From DASRDS01 sp035570055 (GTDB taxonomy: Bacteria > Gemmatimonadota > Gemmatimonadetes > Gemmatimonadales > Gemmatimonadaceae), in the NCBI GenBank assembly GCA_035570055.1, contig DATMLM010000053.1, positions 14,762 through 78,761 on the forward strand: a stretch of 64,000 nt of DNA, read 5' to 3'. The number at the start of each line of letters is the position of its first letter. Within the stretch, counting starts at the first letter, position 1. The notes beneath the pieces are model-generated. The model was not told where the DNA came from. It did no database searches and saw nothing but the letters and a program-made list of their open reading frames with translations. The translations under genes were made by a program, and so were the position numbers. Shown one piece after another: positions 9,070-17,910 of the stretch.

Positions 9070-9930
9070 TCAAACCTTCAACGTGAGCCCTTCAGCGGCA
9101 GCCAGAATTTCCAGCGTGCCACCCCGCCGGGCGACGAGCGCACGGCACTCATCGGTCCGACGATCGACTTCGTCATCGGTGCGCTCCGGCTTGTGGTGGA
9201 ACAACACGAGCCGCTCCACCTCGGCCTCGAGGGCCAACTCGACTGCGTCGTCATACGTCGAGTGCCCCCAGCCGACATGCTGCCGGTACTCCTCGACCGT
9301 GAACATCGAGTCGTGCACCAAGACACTGGCCCCCTTACAGAAGGCGACCAGTGACTCATAATGCTCTGTCTGCCTCAACTCGTTGTCCGATATGTAGACG
9401 AGCGCGCGTTGAGGCTCGTTACCGTTGGTCAACGCCGCGAAACGGTACCCTAATGCGCCACCGGGATGCTGTACCGGAAACGCCCGAACGTCGAAGGCCT
9501 TGTGCAGCGAGACGCGGTCGGACAGCTCCTTCACGTCGATAGTCGCCGCGAGTTGGTCGAACGTGACGGGAAAGACGACGGGAGACATCTGGTCGCGGAC
9601 GACGCGACTGAGGCTCGTCTCCATCGACTTGGAGCCCCAGATCGTAAAGTGGTTTCCCTCTTGGAACACCGGGGCGAAGAATGGCAAACCCTGGATGTGG
9701 TCCCAGTGCGCGTGCGTGAGGAAGATGTCCCCACGGATCGGCTGCCCGTTCGCGCGGTCGATCAGCGAGCGACCGAGCTCGCGAATGCCCGTGCCGGCGT
9801 CCAGGACGACCAGGAGGCCATCCGGCGTGCGTACTTCGAGGCACGGCGTGTTCCCACCATAGCGCACGGTCTGGGCGCCCGGGCTGGGTATAGAGCCACG
9901 CGTGCCCCAGAACCGCACGGTGAGCGTCAT
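9070..9930 (-). CDS. Metallo-beta-lactamase-fold hydrolase (COG1235-like)
   Basis: I chose ATG 9930 because the family begins with F-W-G-T-R-G-S-I-P; an upstream in-frame start at 9981 would add 17 unrelated residues. The 286-residue protein carries THAHWDHIQG, the zinc-binding HxHxDH motif of the fold, a further metal aspartate in the LVHDS strand, and a final HHKP. This architecture (GTRGSIP, YGGNT-x-C, HxHxDH) is typical of PhnP/COG1235-like phosphodiesterases; the substrate is not evident. A consensus CRP-like operator lies 82-97 bases upstream of the start, so cyclic-nucleotide control is plausible. Confidence 0.82.
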   Translation of the reverse strand: MTLTVRFWGTRGSIPSPGAQTVRYGGNTPCLEVRTPDGLLVVLDAGTGIRELGRSLIDRANGQPIRGDIFLTHAHWDHIQGLPFFAPVFQEGNHFTIWGSKSMETSLSRVVRDQMSPVVFPVTFDQLAATIDVKELSDRVSLHKAFDVRAFPVQHPGGALGYRFAALTNGNEPQRALVYISDNELRQTEHYESLVAFCKGASVLVHDSMFTVEEYRQHVGWGHSTYDDAVELALEAEVERLVLFHHKPERTDDEVDRRTDECRALVARRGGTLEILAAAEGLTLKV

Positions 9931-10011
9931 CGCGGGCCGAGTCGTCCGATCATGCGGACAAAACTGCGGCCAACCCGTCACCTTGGGAAAGACGGAACGT
10001 CACGACGTGGC

Positions 10012-10027
10012 TGTGACGCACGTCACA
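10012..10027. promoter_or_regulatory. CRP-type operator, TGTGA-N6-TCACA
   Basis: The 16 bases read TGTGACGCACGTCACA, a perfect five-base inverted repeat with six-base spacing, identical to the E. coli CRP half-sites. It lies immediately after the stop of the Crp/Fnr-family gene and upstream of the metallo-beta-lactamase-fold gene on the same strand. The adjacent regulator has the recognition-helix residues that read TGTGA in E. coli CRP. Binding is inferred. Confidence 0.65.
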
Positions 10028-10717
10028 CTATTCGCGCGCTTGAGCCCGAGCGAGGAGCGCGGCGCGGTCGGTGACCGAGATTCGCCGGCGCTCAACGCCG
10101 ATCCACCCGGCGTCTTGAAACTCGCGCATGGCGCGCGACACGGTCTCGCGACTCGCGCCGATCATCTGCGCAATGGTCTGGTGCGTCAGCGGCTTGTCGA
10201 TAGTGCCGCCGCCCGCCTCCTCGGCGAAATCCAGGAGCAACCGAGCGATGCGACCCGGCACGTCGAGCAAGACCAGCCCGCCGATCTTCCCGTCGGCCCG
10301 CCGCAAGCGCCGGGAGAGCTCAGAGAGGAGAGCCCAAGCCACCGCGGGAGTCGCCTCGACCCGCCGCCGGAAGTCGTCGCGCCGCAGCACGAGGAGCTTC
10401 GAGTCTTCCATCGCGATCACATGCGCCGACCGCGGCTGGTCGTCGATCAGCGACAGCTCGCCGAAATGCTCGGCGACGCCGAGGACGCCAAGGATCACTT
10501 CACGGCCGTCCTCGCCAACCAGGACCACTTTGACGCGGCCTTCGCGCACGATATACAGGGAGTCGCCGGGGTCGTCCTCGAACAGGATGACGCTGCCTTT
10601 CGGGTAGTCTTTCTCGCGCGTCACCTCCGCGAACCGCTGGAGCTCGTCGGGCGGGATTTGCCCGAGGAGGGGAACCGTGGCGAGGAAGTCGGCTATTTCC
10701 ATGCTGGGCGGGAACAT
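10028..10717 (-). CDS. Crp/Fnr-family transcriptional regulator
   Basis: The protein has 229 residues: an N-terminal cyclic-nucleotide-binding beta-roll (about 10-125), dimerisation helix and C-terminal winged helix. The phosphate-binding cassette FGEL (85-88) plus RSA (96-98) matches the CRP residues contacting cAMP ribose-phosphate. The positions equivalent to CRP T127/S128, which touch the adenine, are A and D, so the ligand may differ. The recognition helix reads SRETVSR (R190, E191, R195), as in E. coli CRP. No Fnr-type cysteine cluster is seen. ATG 10717 is used; ATG 10702 is an alternative. It is divergent from rpmE. Confidence 0.88.
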   Translation of the reverse strand: MFPPSMEIADFLATVPLLGQIPPDELQRFAEVTREKDYPKGSVILFEDDPGDSLYIVREGRVKVVLVGEDGREVILGVLGVAEHFGELSLIDDQPRSAHVIAMEDSKLLVLRRDDFRRRVEATPAVAWALLSELSRRLRRADGKIGGLVLLDVPGRIARLLLDFAEEAGGGTIDKPLTHQTIAQMIGASRETVSRAMREFQDAGWIGVERRRISVTDRAALLARAQARE

Positions 10718-10781
10718 AGGACATTGGCCCCGCCGGGAAAGGCCTATCAGTTTCCCAACGAACGAAGTAAGTTAAAAGGCT

Positions 10782-10984
10782 ATGAAAACCGACATTCATC
10801 CAGAATACGCAACCGCGACGGTCGTCTGCGCGTGCGGCAATACATTCGAGACGCGCTCGACCCAGGCGGAGATCCATACGGACATCTGCTCGAACTGCCA
10901 CCCGTTCTACACCGGGAAGCAGAAGCTGGTCGACACTGCGGGACGCATTGAGCGGTTCCGGCAGAAGTACGGCGGGAAGAAAGA

Positions 10985-10988
<4 letters not shown>
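10782..10988 (+). CDS. rpmE: 50S ribosomal protein L31, zinc-binding form
   Basis: This 68-residue protein begins MKTDIHPEY and has the C+ zinc motif: C16-x-C18 followed by C36-x-x-C39 in CSNCHPFYTG. Length and sequence match type A L31 of the large subunit. AAGG precedes the ATG at a suitable distance. It begins the plus-strand run rpmE-prfA-prmC, an arrangement seen in many bacteria, and its stop codon overlaps the inferred CTG start of prfA. Confidence 0.96.
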
Positions 10989-12053
<1,065 letters not shown>

Positions 12054-12061
<8 letters not shown>

Positions 12062-12878
12062 GACGGTCGGCGTGCTCGTCTACGATCTCGCGGCCTACCT
12101 CGGTGACACGCGCGAGGCGCGCCAGTTGGTCGCGGCCCTCCTCGATCGCCCGCGATCCTGGCCCACCCTGCACGCCGGCGAGCCCGCGCCGCGCGAGCTC
12201 GTCGAGCGTGCGGCCATGGCCGCTCGAATGATCAAGGCTGGCGCGCCAGTGGCGTATGCCGTCGGCCGCGCCGCCTTCAGACACCTCACGCTCCATGTCG
12301 ATGAGCGGGTGCTGATCCCCCGGCCTGAGACGGAAGTGCTGGTCGACCTGGTACTGTCGGAGTGCCGAACGGGAACGGTCATCGACCTGGGGACTGGGTC
12401 GGGCGCGATTGCTTTGGCCCTGGCAACTGAAGGCTCGTATGCGCGGGTGATAGGCACAGATATCTCAACCGACGCGCTGGCGGTCGCTGCGACGAACGTG
12501 AGCACCCTGGTCGAGTTGCGCCACGGCTCATGGTTCGCACCCTTGCAGGGCATAAGGGCCTCGGCGATTGTCTCGAATCCACCGTACATTTCGTACGACG
12601 ATGCCTTGGACGCGAGTGTCCGAGACTGGGAGCCCCCGGTCGCGCTCCTCGCTGCCGATGGTGGAATGGCGGCGATCCGCGAGATCGTGCGAGGGGCGCC
12701 GACGGTGCTCGATATCGGCGGCCTCCTGGCTCTCGAAGTCGATGCGCGGCGTGCGTCGCTGGCCGCCGAGCTGGTGATGTCGGATGGGCGGTACGTCGAG
12801 TGCCAAGTTCGGCTCGACCTCGCGGGACGAGAGCGGTTCGTGTTGGCACGCTATATAGGATCGCACGATGACTCTTGA
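12054..12878 (+). CDS. prmC: Release factor glutamine methyltransferase PrmC
   Basis: The 274-residue protein (start GTG 12054, overlapping the prfA stop; GTG 12072 is an alternative) methylates the glutamine of the GGQ motif in release factors. An N-terminal helical domain is followed by a SAM-binding Rossmann fold with VIDLGTGSGAIALALA and the catalytic SNPPYI motif. The VLIPRPETEVLV block preceding the SAM motif is diagnostic. Its place directly after prfA, its substrate, is conserved in many bacteria. It overlaps the next gene by 11 bases. Confidence 0.93.
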
Positions 12879-13224
12879 AGAAAAGGCAGTGGAGCTCGGC
12901 CGCATGATCGGCCAAAGCTCCGAATATCAGGCCGTCAAGCGCGCGAACGAGGCGCTCAACGACGATCGCGAGGCCGTCGCGACGTTGCAGCAGATGGAGC
13001 GCGTCCGGCAGGAAGCGCAGCAGATGATCGAGCGCGGCGAGAACCCAACGCCGGAGATGGAACACCGGCTCGACGAGCTCCTTGGCAGCATCCAGGGGAA
13101 GACGGTCTATCAGCGAGCCGTCGCGGCCCAGGAGAACTTCGACAAGATCATGCTGCGCGTGAACAACTGGATCCTCGACGGCATCCGCAAGGGTGCGACG
13201 AGCTCGATCATTACGCTCGGCTGA
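12868..13224 (+). CDS. YlbF/YmcA-family protein
   Basis: The protein has 118 residues, almost entirely helical and charged, with the family pattern of an N-terminal AVELGRMI-x-x-S-x-EY-x-x-x-K and a central helix ending in a second helix QENFDKIM. In Bacillus, YlbF and YmcA with YaaT bind RNase Y and influence RNA processing, sporulation and competence; function in this lineage is unknown. AGGA precedes the ATG by about eight bases. It overlaps prmC and is four bases from tmk. Confidence 0.75.
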   Translation: MTLEEKAVELGRMIGQSSEYQAVKRANEALNDDREAVATLQQMERVRQEAQQMIERGENPTPEMEHRLDELLGSIQGKTVYQRAVAAQENFDKIMLRVNNWILDGIRKGATSSIITLG

Positions 13225-13227
13225 CCC

Positions 13228-13860
13228 GTGTCGGGACGCCTGGTCGTGCTCGAGGGCGCGGATGGCGTCGGCAAGACGACCCAGGTCGAGCGGCTCATCG
13301 CCCACCTGCGCGAGCGCGGTATCGATGCGGTGTCCCTGCGCGAGCCGGGCGGCACCCCCCTCGGCGAGCGCATCCGGGCGATCCTGTTGGACCTCTCAGG
13401 AGCGGGAGTCAACGACCGGGCCGAGCTGCTGCTCTTCCTGGCGGCGCGGGCGCAGCTGGTGCCCGAGGTGACCAGGGAGCTCACCGCGGGTCGGACCGTC
13501 GTGTTGGACCGGTTTTTTCTCTCGACCTACGCCTATCAGATCGCCGGCCGCGGTCTGCCGGAAGAGGACGTCCGGCGCATCAACGCGTTCGCGACCCTGG
13601 GGCGGGTCCCGGATCTCACGGTCGTGCTGGCGCTTCCGCCCGAGGACGCGCGCGCCAGGGCGGGGGAAGGGGATCGAATCGAGCGCTCGGGGATTGATTT
13701 CTATGAACGCGTTGCCGGCGCATTCGGTATGTTTCTCACCAAGGCCTGGCAACGGGAGCATCCCGAATGCGGCCGTATCGTCGGGATCGATGCGCGCGGC
13801 AGTGAGGACGAAGTCGCCGATCGCGTGTGGGCGGCGGTCGCTCAAGTAGCGGAGGTGTAG
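13228..13860 (+). CDS. tmk: Thymidylate kinase
   Basis: This 210-residue enzyme phosphorylates dTMP to dTDP. It starts at GTG 13228. The P-loop GADGVGKTTQ is at about residues 9-18, the DR motif in VVLDRFFLSTYAYQ near 90-103, and the LID region rich in R/E (GEGDRIERSG) near 148-157. REPGGTPLGERIR is the typical TMP-binding segment. It is the third gene in a tight prmC-ylbF-tmk-ctp run, which suggests co-transcription with the translation genes upstream. Confidence 0.95.
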   Translation: MSGRLVVLEGADGVGKTTQVERLIAHLRERGIDAVSLREPGGTPLGERIRAILLDLSGAGVNDRAELLLFLAARAQLVPEVTRELTAGRTVVLDRFFLSTYAYQIAGRGLPEEDVRRINAFATLGRVPDLTVVLALPPEDARARAGEGDRIERSGIDFYERVAGAFGMFLTKAWQREHPECGRIVGIDARGSEDEVADRVWAAVAQVAEV

Positions 13861-13861
13861 G

Positions 13862-15466
13862 TTGCGGTCACGAGCAGTCATAGTCGCCGGGACATTGAGC
13901 GCGGCGGTCATCTGCGGCGGGTGGTTCCTCGAGAACGGGCTCCGCGGGTCGACTGGGCCATTGCATCGCGTGCAAGTGGGCGGCACGGGCGCCGAGCTGT
14001 TCGACGAGGTCGCCGACCATGTCCAGCACCGCTTCGTCGACTCGATCGGCCCGGACTCGATGTACCACGCCGCCGTGACCGGCATGCTCTACGAGCTCGG
14101 TGATCCGCACACGGCGTATCTCTCGGCCGACCGCTACATGCGGCTGCAGGAGACCACGAATGGCTCCTACATCGGCCTCGGCGTGCAGATCGACATTCGT
14201 GGCGGATGGATCACGATCCTCGCGCCCGTGCCAGGGTCACCCGCCGAGCGGGCGGACCTCCGTACCGGTGACCGGCTCGTCGAAGTCGACGGGCAAAGCA
14301 CCCAGGGATGGACGCAAGACGAGGCCAGCAAGGCGCTGCGTGGCGAGCCTGGGTCGGTCGTGCACCTCACCGTCGAACGCCCCGGCGTTGAAGCCCGCAT
14401 CCCGATCACCGTCACGCGCCGGGAGATTCACGTGCGCGCGGTACCGCGCGCCGCGGTCATTCGGCCCGGTGTCGGCTACGTGCACGTGACGGTGTTCAGC
14501 GATTCGACGGCGCGGGAGCTCAAGCACGCCGTCGACTCGCTGCGGAGCCGCGGGGCCAAGTCGCTGTTGCTCGACCTGCGCAACGATCCCGGCGGACTGC
14601 TCGCCCAGGGCGTGCAGGTCTCGGAGCTGTTCCTCGCGCGCGGCGATACGATCGTGTCGTTGCGCGGCCGGACGCCTGGGGCGACGCAACAATTCGTTGA
14701 TCACGATCCGGCGCAGTGGGCGGATATGCCGCTCGTCGTCCTCGTCGATCGTGGCACCGCCAGCGCGGCCGAGATCGTCGCCGGCGCGCTCCAGGATCAC
14801 GACCGCGCCGTGCTCGTTGGAACCCCGACCTACGGAAAGGGGAGCGCACAGTCGCTGATCCAGATTGAGGGCGGCGGCGCACTCAAGCTCACCACCGCGC
14901 GGTGGTTCACCCCGTCGGGCCGCAGCATCAGTCGTCCGACCGCGAAGCCCGAGGACGACGATAGCGGCCCCGACTCGACCACCGCGGACACCACGCATCG
15001 TCTGCAGTATCAGACCTCGGGCGGCCGTATCGTGTATGGTGGCGGGGGCATCACCCCCGACGTGATCGTGAGCGACCCGGGCGTGTCCGATGCCCAGGCG
15101 GCGTTCGAGACCGCGCTCGGCTCCAAGCTGCCGGCATTTCGTGATGCGCTGACGGCGTACGCGCTGTCGCTCGAAGGCACGCACGCGCTCTCGTCGCCGG
15201 ATTTCGCGGTCACGCCCGCTATGCGGGACGAGTTGTACAAGCGGATGCGCGCCAAGGGCATCGTGCTCGACCGCGCGACCTACGACGCGGCAGCGCACTA
15301 CGTCGATCAACAGTTGGCGACCGAGATGACCCGCTACGTGTTCGGCGTCGACGGGCTGTTCACCCGCTCGCTCACGCACGATTCGGTGCTGGTCGTCGCC
15401 GCGGATCTTGCCAGCAAAGCGACGTCACCCGCCGATCTGCTGCGGCTGACTACCGCCCATAAGTAA
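13862..15466 (+). CDS. Membrane-anchored S41 C-terminal processing peptidase
   Basis: The protein has 534 residues, starting at TTG 13862 behind a near-perfect ribosome-binding site (GGAGGTG). An N-terminal hydrophobic segment (about 5-23) anchors it. A PDZ domain covers about 95-190 (GLGVQI, PGSPAERADL, GDRLVEVDG). The protease domain carries the Ser-Lys dyad: S301 in GTASAAEIV and K326 in TYGKGSAQ, 25 residues apart as in Tsp/CtpA. A C-terminal helical extension of about 130 residues follows. Ctp proteases trim envelope proteins in the periplasm. The substrate is unknown. Confidence 0.92.
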   Translation: MRSRAVIVAGTLSAAVICGGWFLENGLRGSTGPLHRVQVGGTGAELFDEVADHVQHRFVDSIGPDSMYHAAVTGMLYELGDPHTAYLSADRYMRLQETTNGSYIGLGVQIDIRGGWITILAPVPGSPAERADLRTGDRLVEVDGQSTQGWTQDEASKALRGEPGSVVHLTVERPGVEARIPITVTRREIHVRAVPRAAVIRPGVGYVHVTVFSDSTARELKHAVDSLRSRGAKSLLLDLRNDPGGLLAQGVQVSELFLARGDTIVSLRGRTPGATQQFVDHDPAQWADMPLVVLVDRGTASAAEIVAGALQDHDRAVLVGTPTYGKGSAQSLIQIEGGGALKLTTARWFTPSGRSISRPTAKPEDDDSGPDSTTADTTHRLQYQTSGGRIVYGGGGITPDVIVSDPGVSDAQAAFETALGSKLPAFRDALTAYALSLEGTHALSSPDFAVTPAMRDELYKRMRAKGIVLDRATYDAAAHYVDQQLATEMTRYVFGVDGLFTRSLTHDSVLVVAADLASKATSPADLLRLTTAHK

Positions 15467-15469
15467 GCT

Positions 15470-16225
15470 TTGAGGGTCGCCATCCTCGGCCCCGGGCGCG
15501 CTGGTCGCTCGATCGCCAACGCGCTTGGAGCCGCCGGTATCGCTGTCGATCTCATTGGCCGCGGCGATCGGATGACACCCGCCGACGTCGTGCTCGTCAC
15601 CGTGCGGGATGGAGACCTCCCTGCCGCGCTGTGTGGCCTGCGCGATCTCCAGGACGGCGCCGTGGTACTGCACGCGAGCGGGGGAACGGATCCGGAGGCC
15701 GAATTGAACGCGCTCCGTGAGGCCGGCCATCCAGTGGGAACGTTTCATCCGATCGTGCCGCTCGCCGACCCCGACACGGGGCCGACCATGCTCCGTGGCG
15801 CTTGGATCGGCGTAGACGGCGATGCCCCGGCGATCACGGTGGCTGAGTCGCTCGCGGCCGCTATCGGAGCGCACGTGCTCGCGATCCCGGCCGGCGCCAA
15901 GGCCGGATATCATGCCGCCGCGGTCATCGCCGCGAACTTTACCGCGGTGCTGGCGGCGGCGGCCGAGCGGACAATGCGACGCGCAGGGCTCGAGGCGGCA
16001 CAGGCGCACGCGGCCGTGTCGCGTTTGATGCGGGTATCGATCGACCACGTGGCCGCGCTCGGCCCGGAGCGGGCCCTCACGGGGCCGGCCGCGCGAGGCG
16101 ATATGGACACGATCGAGCGGAACATCGCGGCGCTGGCCGACGATCCCGCCGTGCGCGATCTCTACGTGGCGGCGACCCGGATCGCGATCGAGCTCGCGCG
16201 GGAAAGCCGTCCCTTACATCCCTGA
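15470..16225 (+). CDS. Rossmann-like/DUF2520 domain protein
   Basis: The protein has 251 residues, starting at TTG 15470. An N-terminal dinucleotide-binding fold (VAILGPGRAGRSIANAL, residues 3-19) is followed by VVLVTVRDGDLP and a HASGGTDP strand, then the helical DUF2520 domain with KAGYHAAAVIAANF. This two-domain arrangement resembles 2-dehydropantoate or pyrroline-carboxylate reductase folds, but no activity is established for the family. It ends inside the convergent lolA gene (12-base overlap). Confidence 0.8.
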   Translation: MRVAILGPGRAGRSIANALGAAGIAVDLIGRGDRMTPADVVLVTVRDGDLPAALCGLRDLQDGAVVLHASGGTDPEAELNALREAGHPVGTFHPIVPLADPDTGPTMLRGAWIGVDGDAPAITVAESLAAAIGAHVLAIPAGAKAGYHAAAVIAANFTAVLAAAAERTMRRAGLEAAQAHAAVSRLMRVSIDHVAALGPERALTGPAARGDMDTIERNIAALADDPAVRDLYVAATRIAIELARESRPLHP

Positions 16226-16885
16226 GCCGTTCAGCATCGCCTGCCGGTCGACGATCTTCACGCCGCTCGGCGGAGTGTAGCTGAACTGGGATTTGTCGAC
16301 GGGGACATTGAACGCGAGCTTCGTGAACCGAATGCGGCGCGTCGACCCGGTGCCGTCGACGACCTGGAACTGACGCACGATGCCATCATCGTCGTCCACC
16401 CAGACGGTGGCCATGGTGTACTGCCCGGGCTTCTTGGGTATGAGCACCAGGATGTGCGCCTTGTGTCCCAGCGCCGTGTCGGCCTTGCCGAGCGTGACGT
16501 CGAAGCGCGTGCGTGGGGAATCCGTGAATTCGCGCACGAAGTCGACCGCGGCCGCTTCGTTATCATCGTTGCCCGCGAGCGGCATTTTGATCACCTGGCC
16601 CGGCGTCGCGCTCGGCGCATAGACCCAGAGCCACGTGCCGTCGGCGACAATGCGGTCGCCGGCTGGCTCGATGAACTTGACCGATAGCCGGTTCGGGCGA
16701 AGCTGCAGCATCTCGCCCTTGGCGTTCGATGTGTCGCCGGTGAGGCCGCTCGTCAGGATCTGCTCGAACGAGGCTTTGACCGTGCTGACGTGCTCGTACG
16801 CGGTATGGGCGCGCGTGAGCACGTCGTCCACACCCTGCGCAGCGGCGCGTGACGCACAGAGCGCCAAGATCAGGACTATACGCAT
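16214..16885 (-). CDS. lolA: Outer-membrane lipoprotein carrier protein LolA
   Basis: This 223-residue periplasmic chaperone carries lipoproteins from the LolCDE complex to the outer membrane. A signal peptide (MRIVLILALC, ending AAAQ) is followed by the unclosed-barrel fold: SFEQ near 40, a W-x-WVYAP strand, and the LolA ending F-x-YTPPSGV-x-x-VD. It starts ten bases inside aroF, so the two are co-transcribed. Together with lnt it shows a complete lipoprotein sorting system. Confidence 0.9.
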   Translation of the reverse strand: MRIVLILALCASRAAAQGVDDVLTRAHTAYEHVSTVKASFEQILTSGLTGDTSNAKGEMLQLRPNRLSVKFIEPAGDRIVADGTWLWVYAPSATPGQVIKMPLAGNDDNEAAAVDFVREFTDSPRTRFDVTLGKADTALGHKAHILVLIPKKPGQYTMATVWVDDDDGIVRQFQVVDGTGSTRRIRFTKLAFNVPVDKSQFSYTPPSGVKIVDRQAMLNGSGM

Positions 16886-17907
16886 GGTGACTCCACCCCG
16901 CGACCGATCGCTTGAGCAATAAGACGCAACTCGACGACGAGCTGCGCGAATTGGTTGGGGTACAGGGACTGCGCGCCGTCGGACAACGCGCGATCCGGTG
17001 TTGGATGGACCTCGACGATCACGCCATCGGCGCCAGCCGCGAGCGCCGCGCGGGCCATCGGGATGACTTTATCTCGCGCACCCGTCCCATGGCTCGGATC
17101 AGCAATAATCGGTAGGTGCGATTGCGTGTGAACAGTGGGCACGGCAGTAAGATCAAACATATTCCGTGCCGCTGGGTCAAACGTCCTCACGCCGCGCTCG
17201 CACAAGATCACCTGGCCATTGCCCTCAGCCAGGATGTACTCGGCGCTCAGCAACAAATCACTGACGGTCGCGGCCAGCCCGCGCTTGAGCAAGACAGGTT
17301 TGTCCAGCCGTCCAACACACTTGAGCAGCGAGTAATTCTGCATGTTCCGCGCGCCGATCTGAATGCAGTCGGCGTACTCAGCCACCAGATGCGCGCCTTC
17401 TTCGTCCATGGCCTCGGTGACGATGGGTAGCCCGGTTTCTTTTTTGGCCATCGCCAACAATTCCAGGCCCCGTTTGCCGAGCCCTTGGAACGCATACGGC
17501 GAGCTGCGCGGCTTGAAGGCCCCGCCGCGCAGGGCAGTGGCACCCGCGGCGCGTACGGCACGCGCGGCGGCGAGAATCTGCTCTTCGTTCTCGACGGAGC
17601 AGGGCCCGGCGATGATCACCACGTCCGTACCGCCGACGGTTACGCCAGGGGCGAGCGTGACGACCGTGTTCTCTTGCCGCCACTCGCGGGAGACTTGCTT
17701 GTACGGCTGCGTGACGTGAATGACCTGCGCGACGCCCGGCAGCGCCTCGATGCGCGAGCTGTCGACGCGGCCGTCGTTGCCGACGAGGCCCACGGCCGTC
17801 CGCTGCGCACCCGGCATCGGCGCGGCCTGATACCCCATCTCTTCGATCGTGCGCACCACGCGGTCGATGTCGACCTGCGCCGCGCCGTGTTTCATGACGA
17901 CGAGCAT
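16876..17907 (-). CDS. aroF: 3-deoxy-7-phosphoheptulonate (DAHP) synthase, AroF/type I-beta
   Basis: The protein has 343 residues. It condenses phosphoenolpyruvate and erythrose-4-phosphate, the first step to aromatic amino acids. An N-terminal ferredoxin-like (FL/ACT-like) domain of about 70 residues precedes the TIM barrel, as in Thermotoga-type enzymes. Barrel motifs: IAGPCSVEN, GGAFKPRSSPYAFQG, IQIGARNMQN, and the metal-binding DPSHGTG. The N-terminal domain usually confers feedback control by Phe/Tyr. It lies three bases after smc and overlaps lolA. Confidence 0.93.
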   Translation of the reverse strand: MLVVMKHGAAQVDIDRVVRTIEEMGYQAAPMPGAQRTAVGLVGNDGRVDSSRIEALPGVAQVIHVTQPYKQVSREWRQENTVVTLAPGVTVGGTDVVIIAGPCSVENEEQILAAARAVRAAGATALRGGAFKPRSSPYAFQGLGKRGLELLAMAKKETGLPIVTEAMDEEGAHLVAEYADCIQIGARNMQNYSLLKCVGRLDKPVLLKRGLAATVSDLLLSAEYILAEGNGQVILCERGVRTFDPAARNMFDLTAVPTVHTQSHLPIIADPSHGTGARDKVIPMARAALAAGADGVIVEVHPTPDRALSDGAQSLYPNQFAQLVVELRLIAQAIGRGVESPCV

Positions 17908-17910
17908 ATA

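Noticed and set aside
9998..10018. CGTCAC...GTGACG hairpin as a terminator for the Crp gene
   Set aside because: The arms are six bases, there is no U tract, and they overlap the more convincing TGTGA-N6-TCACA operator.
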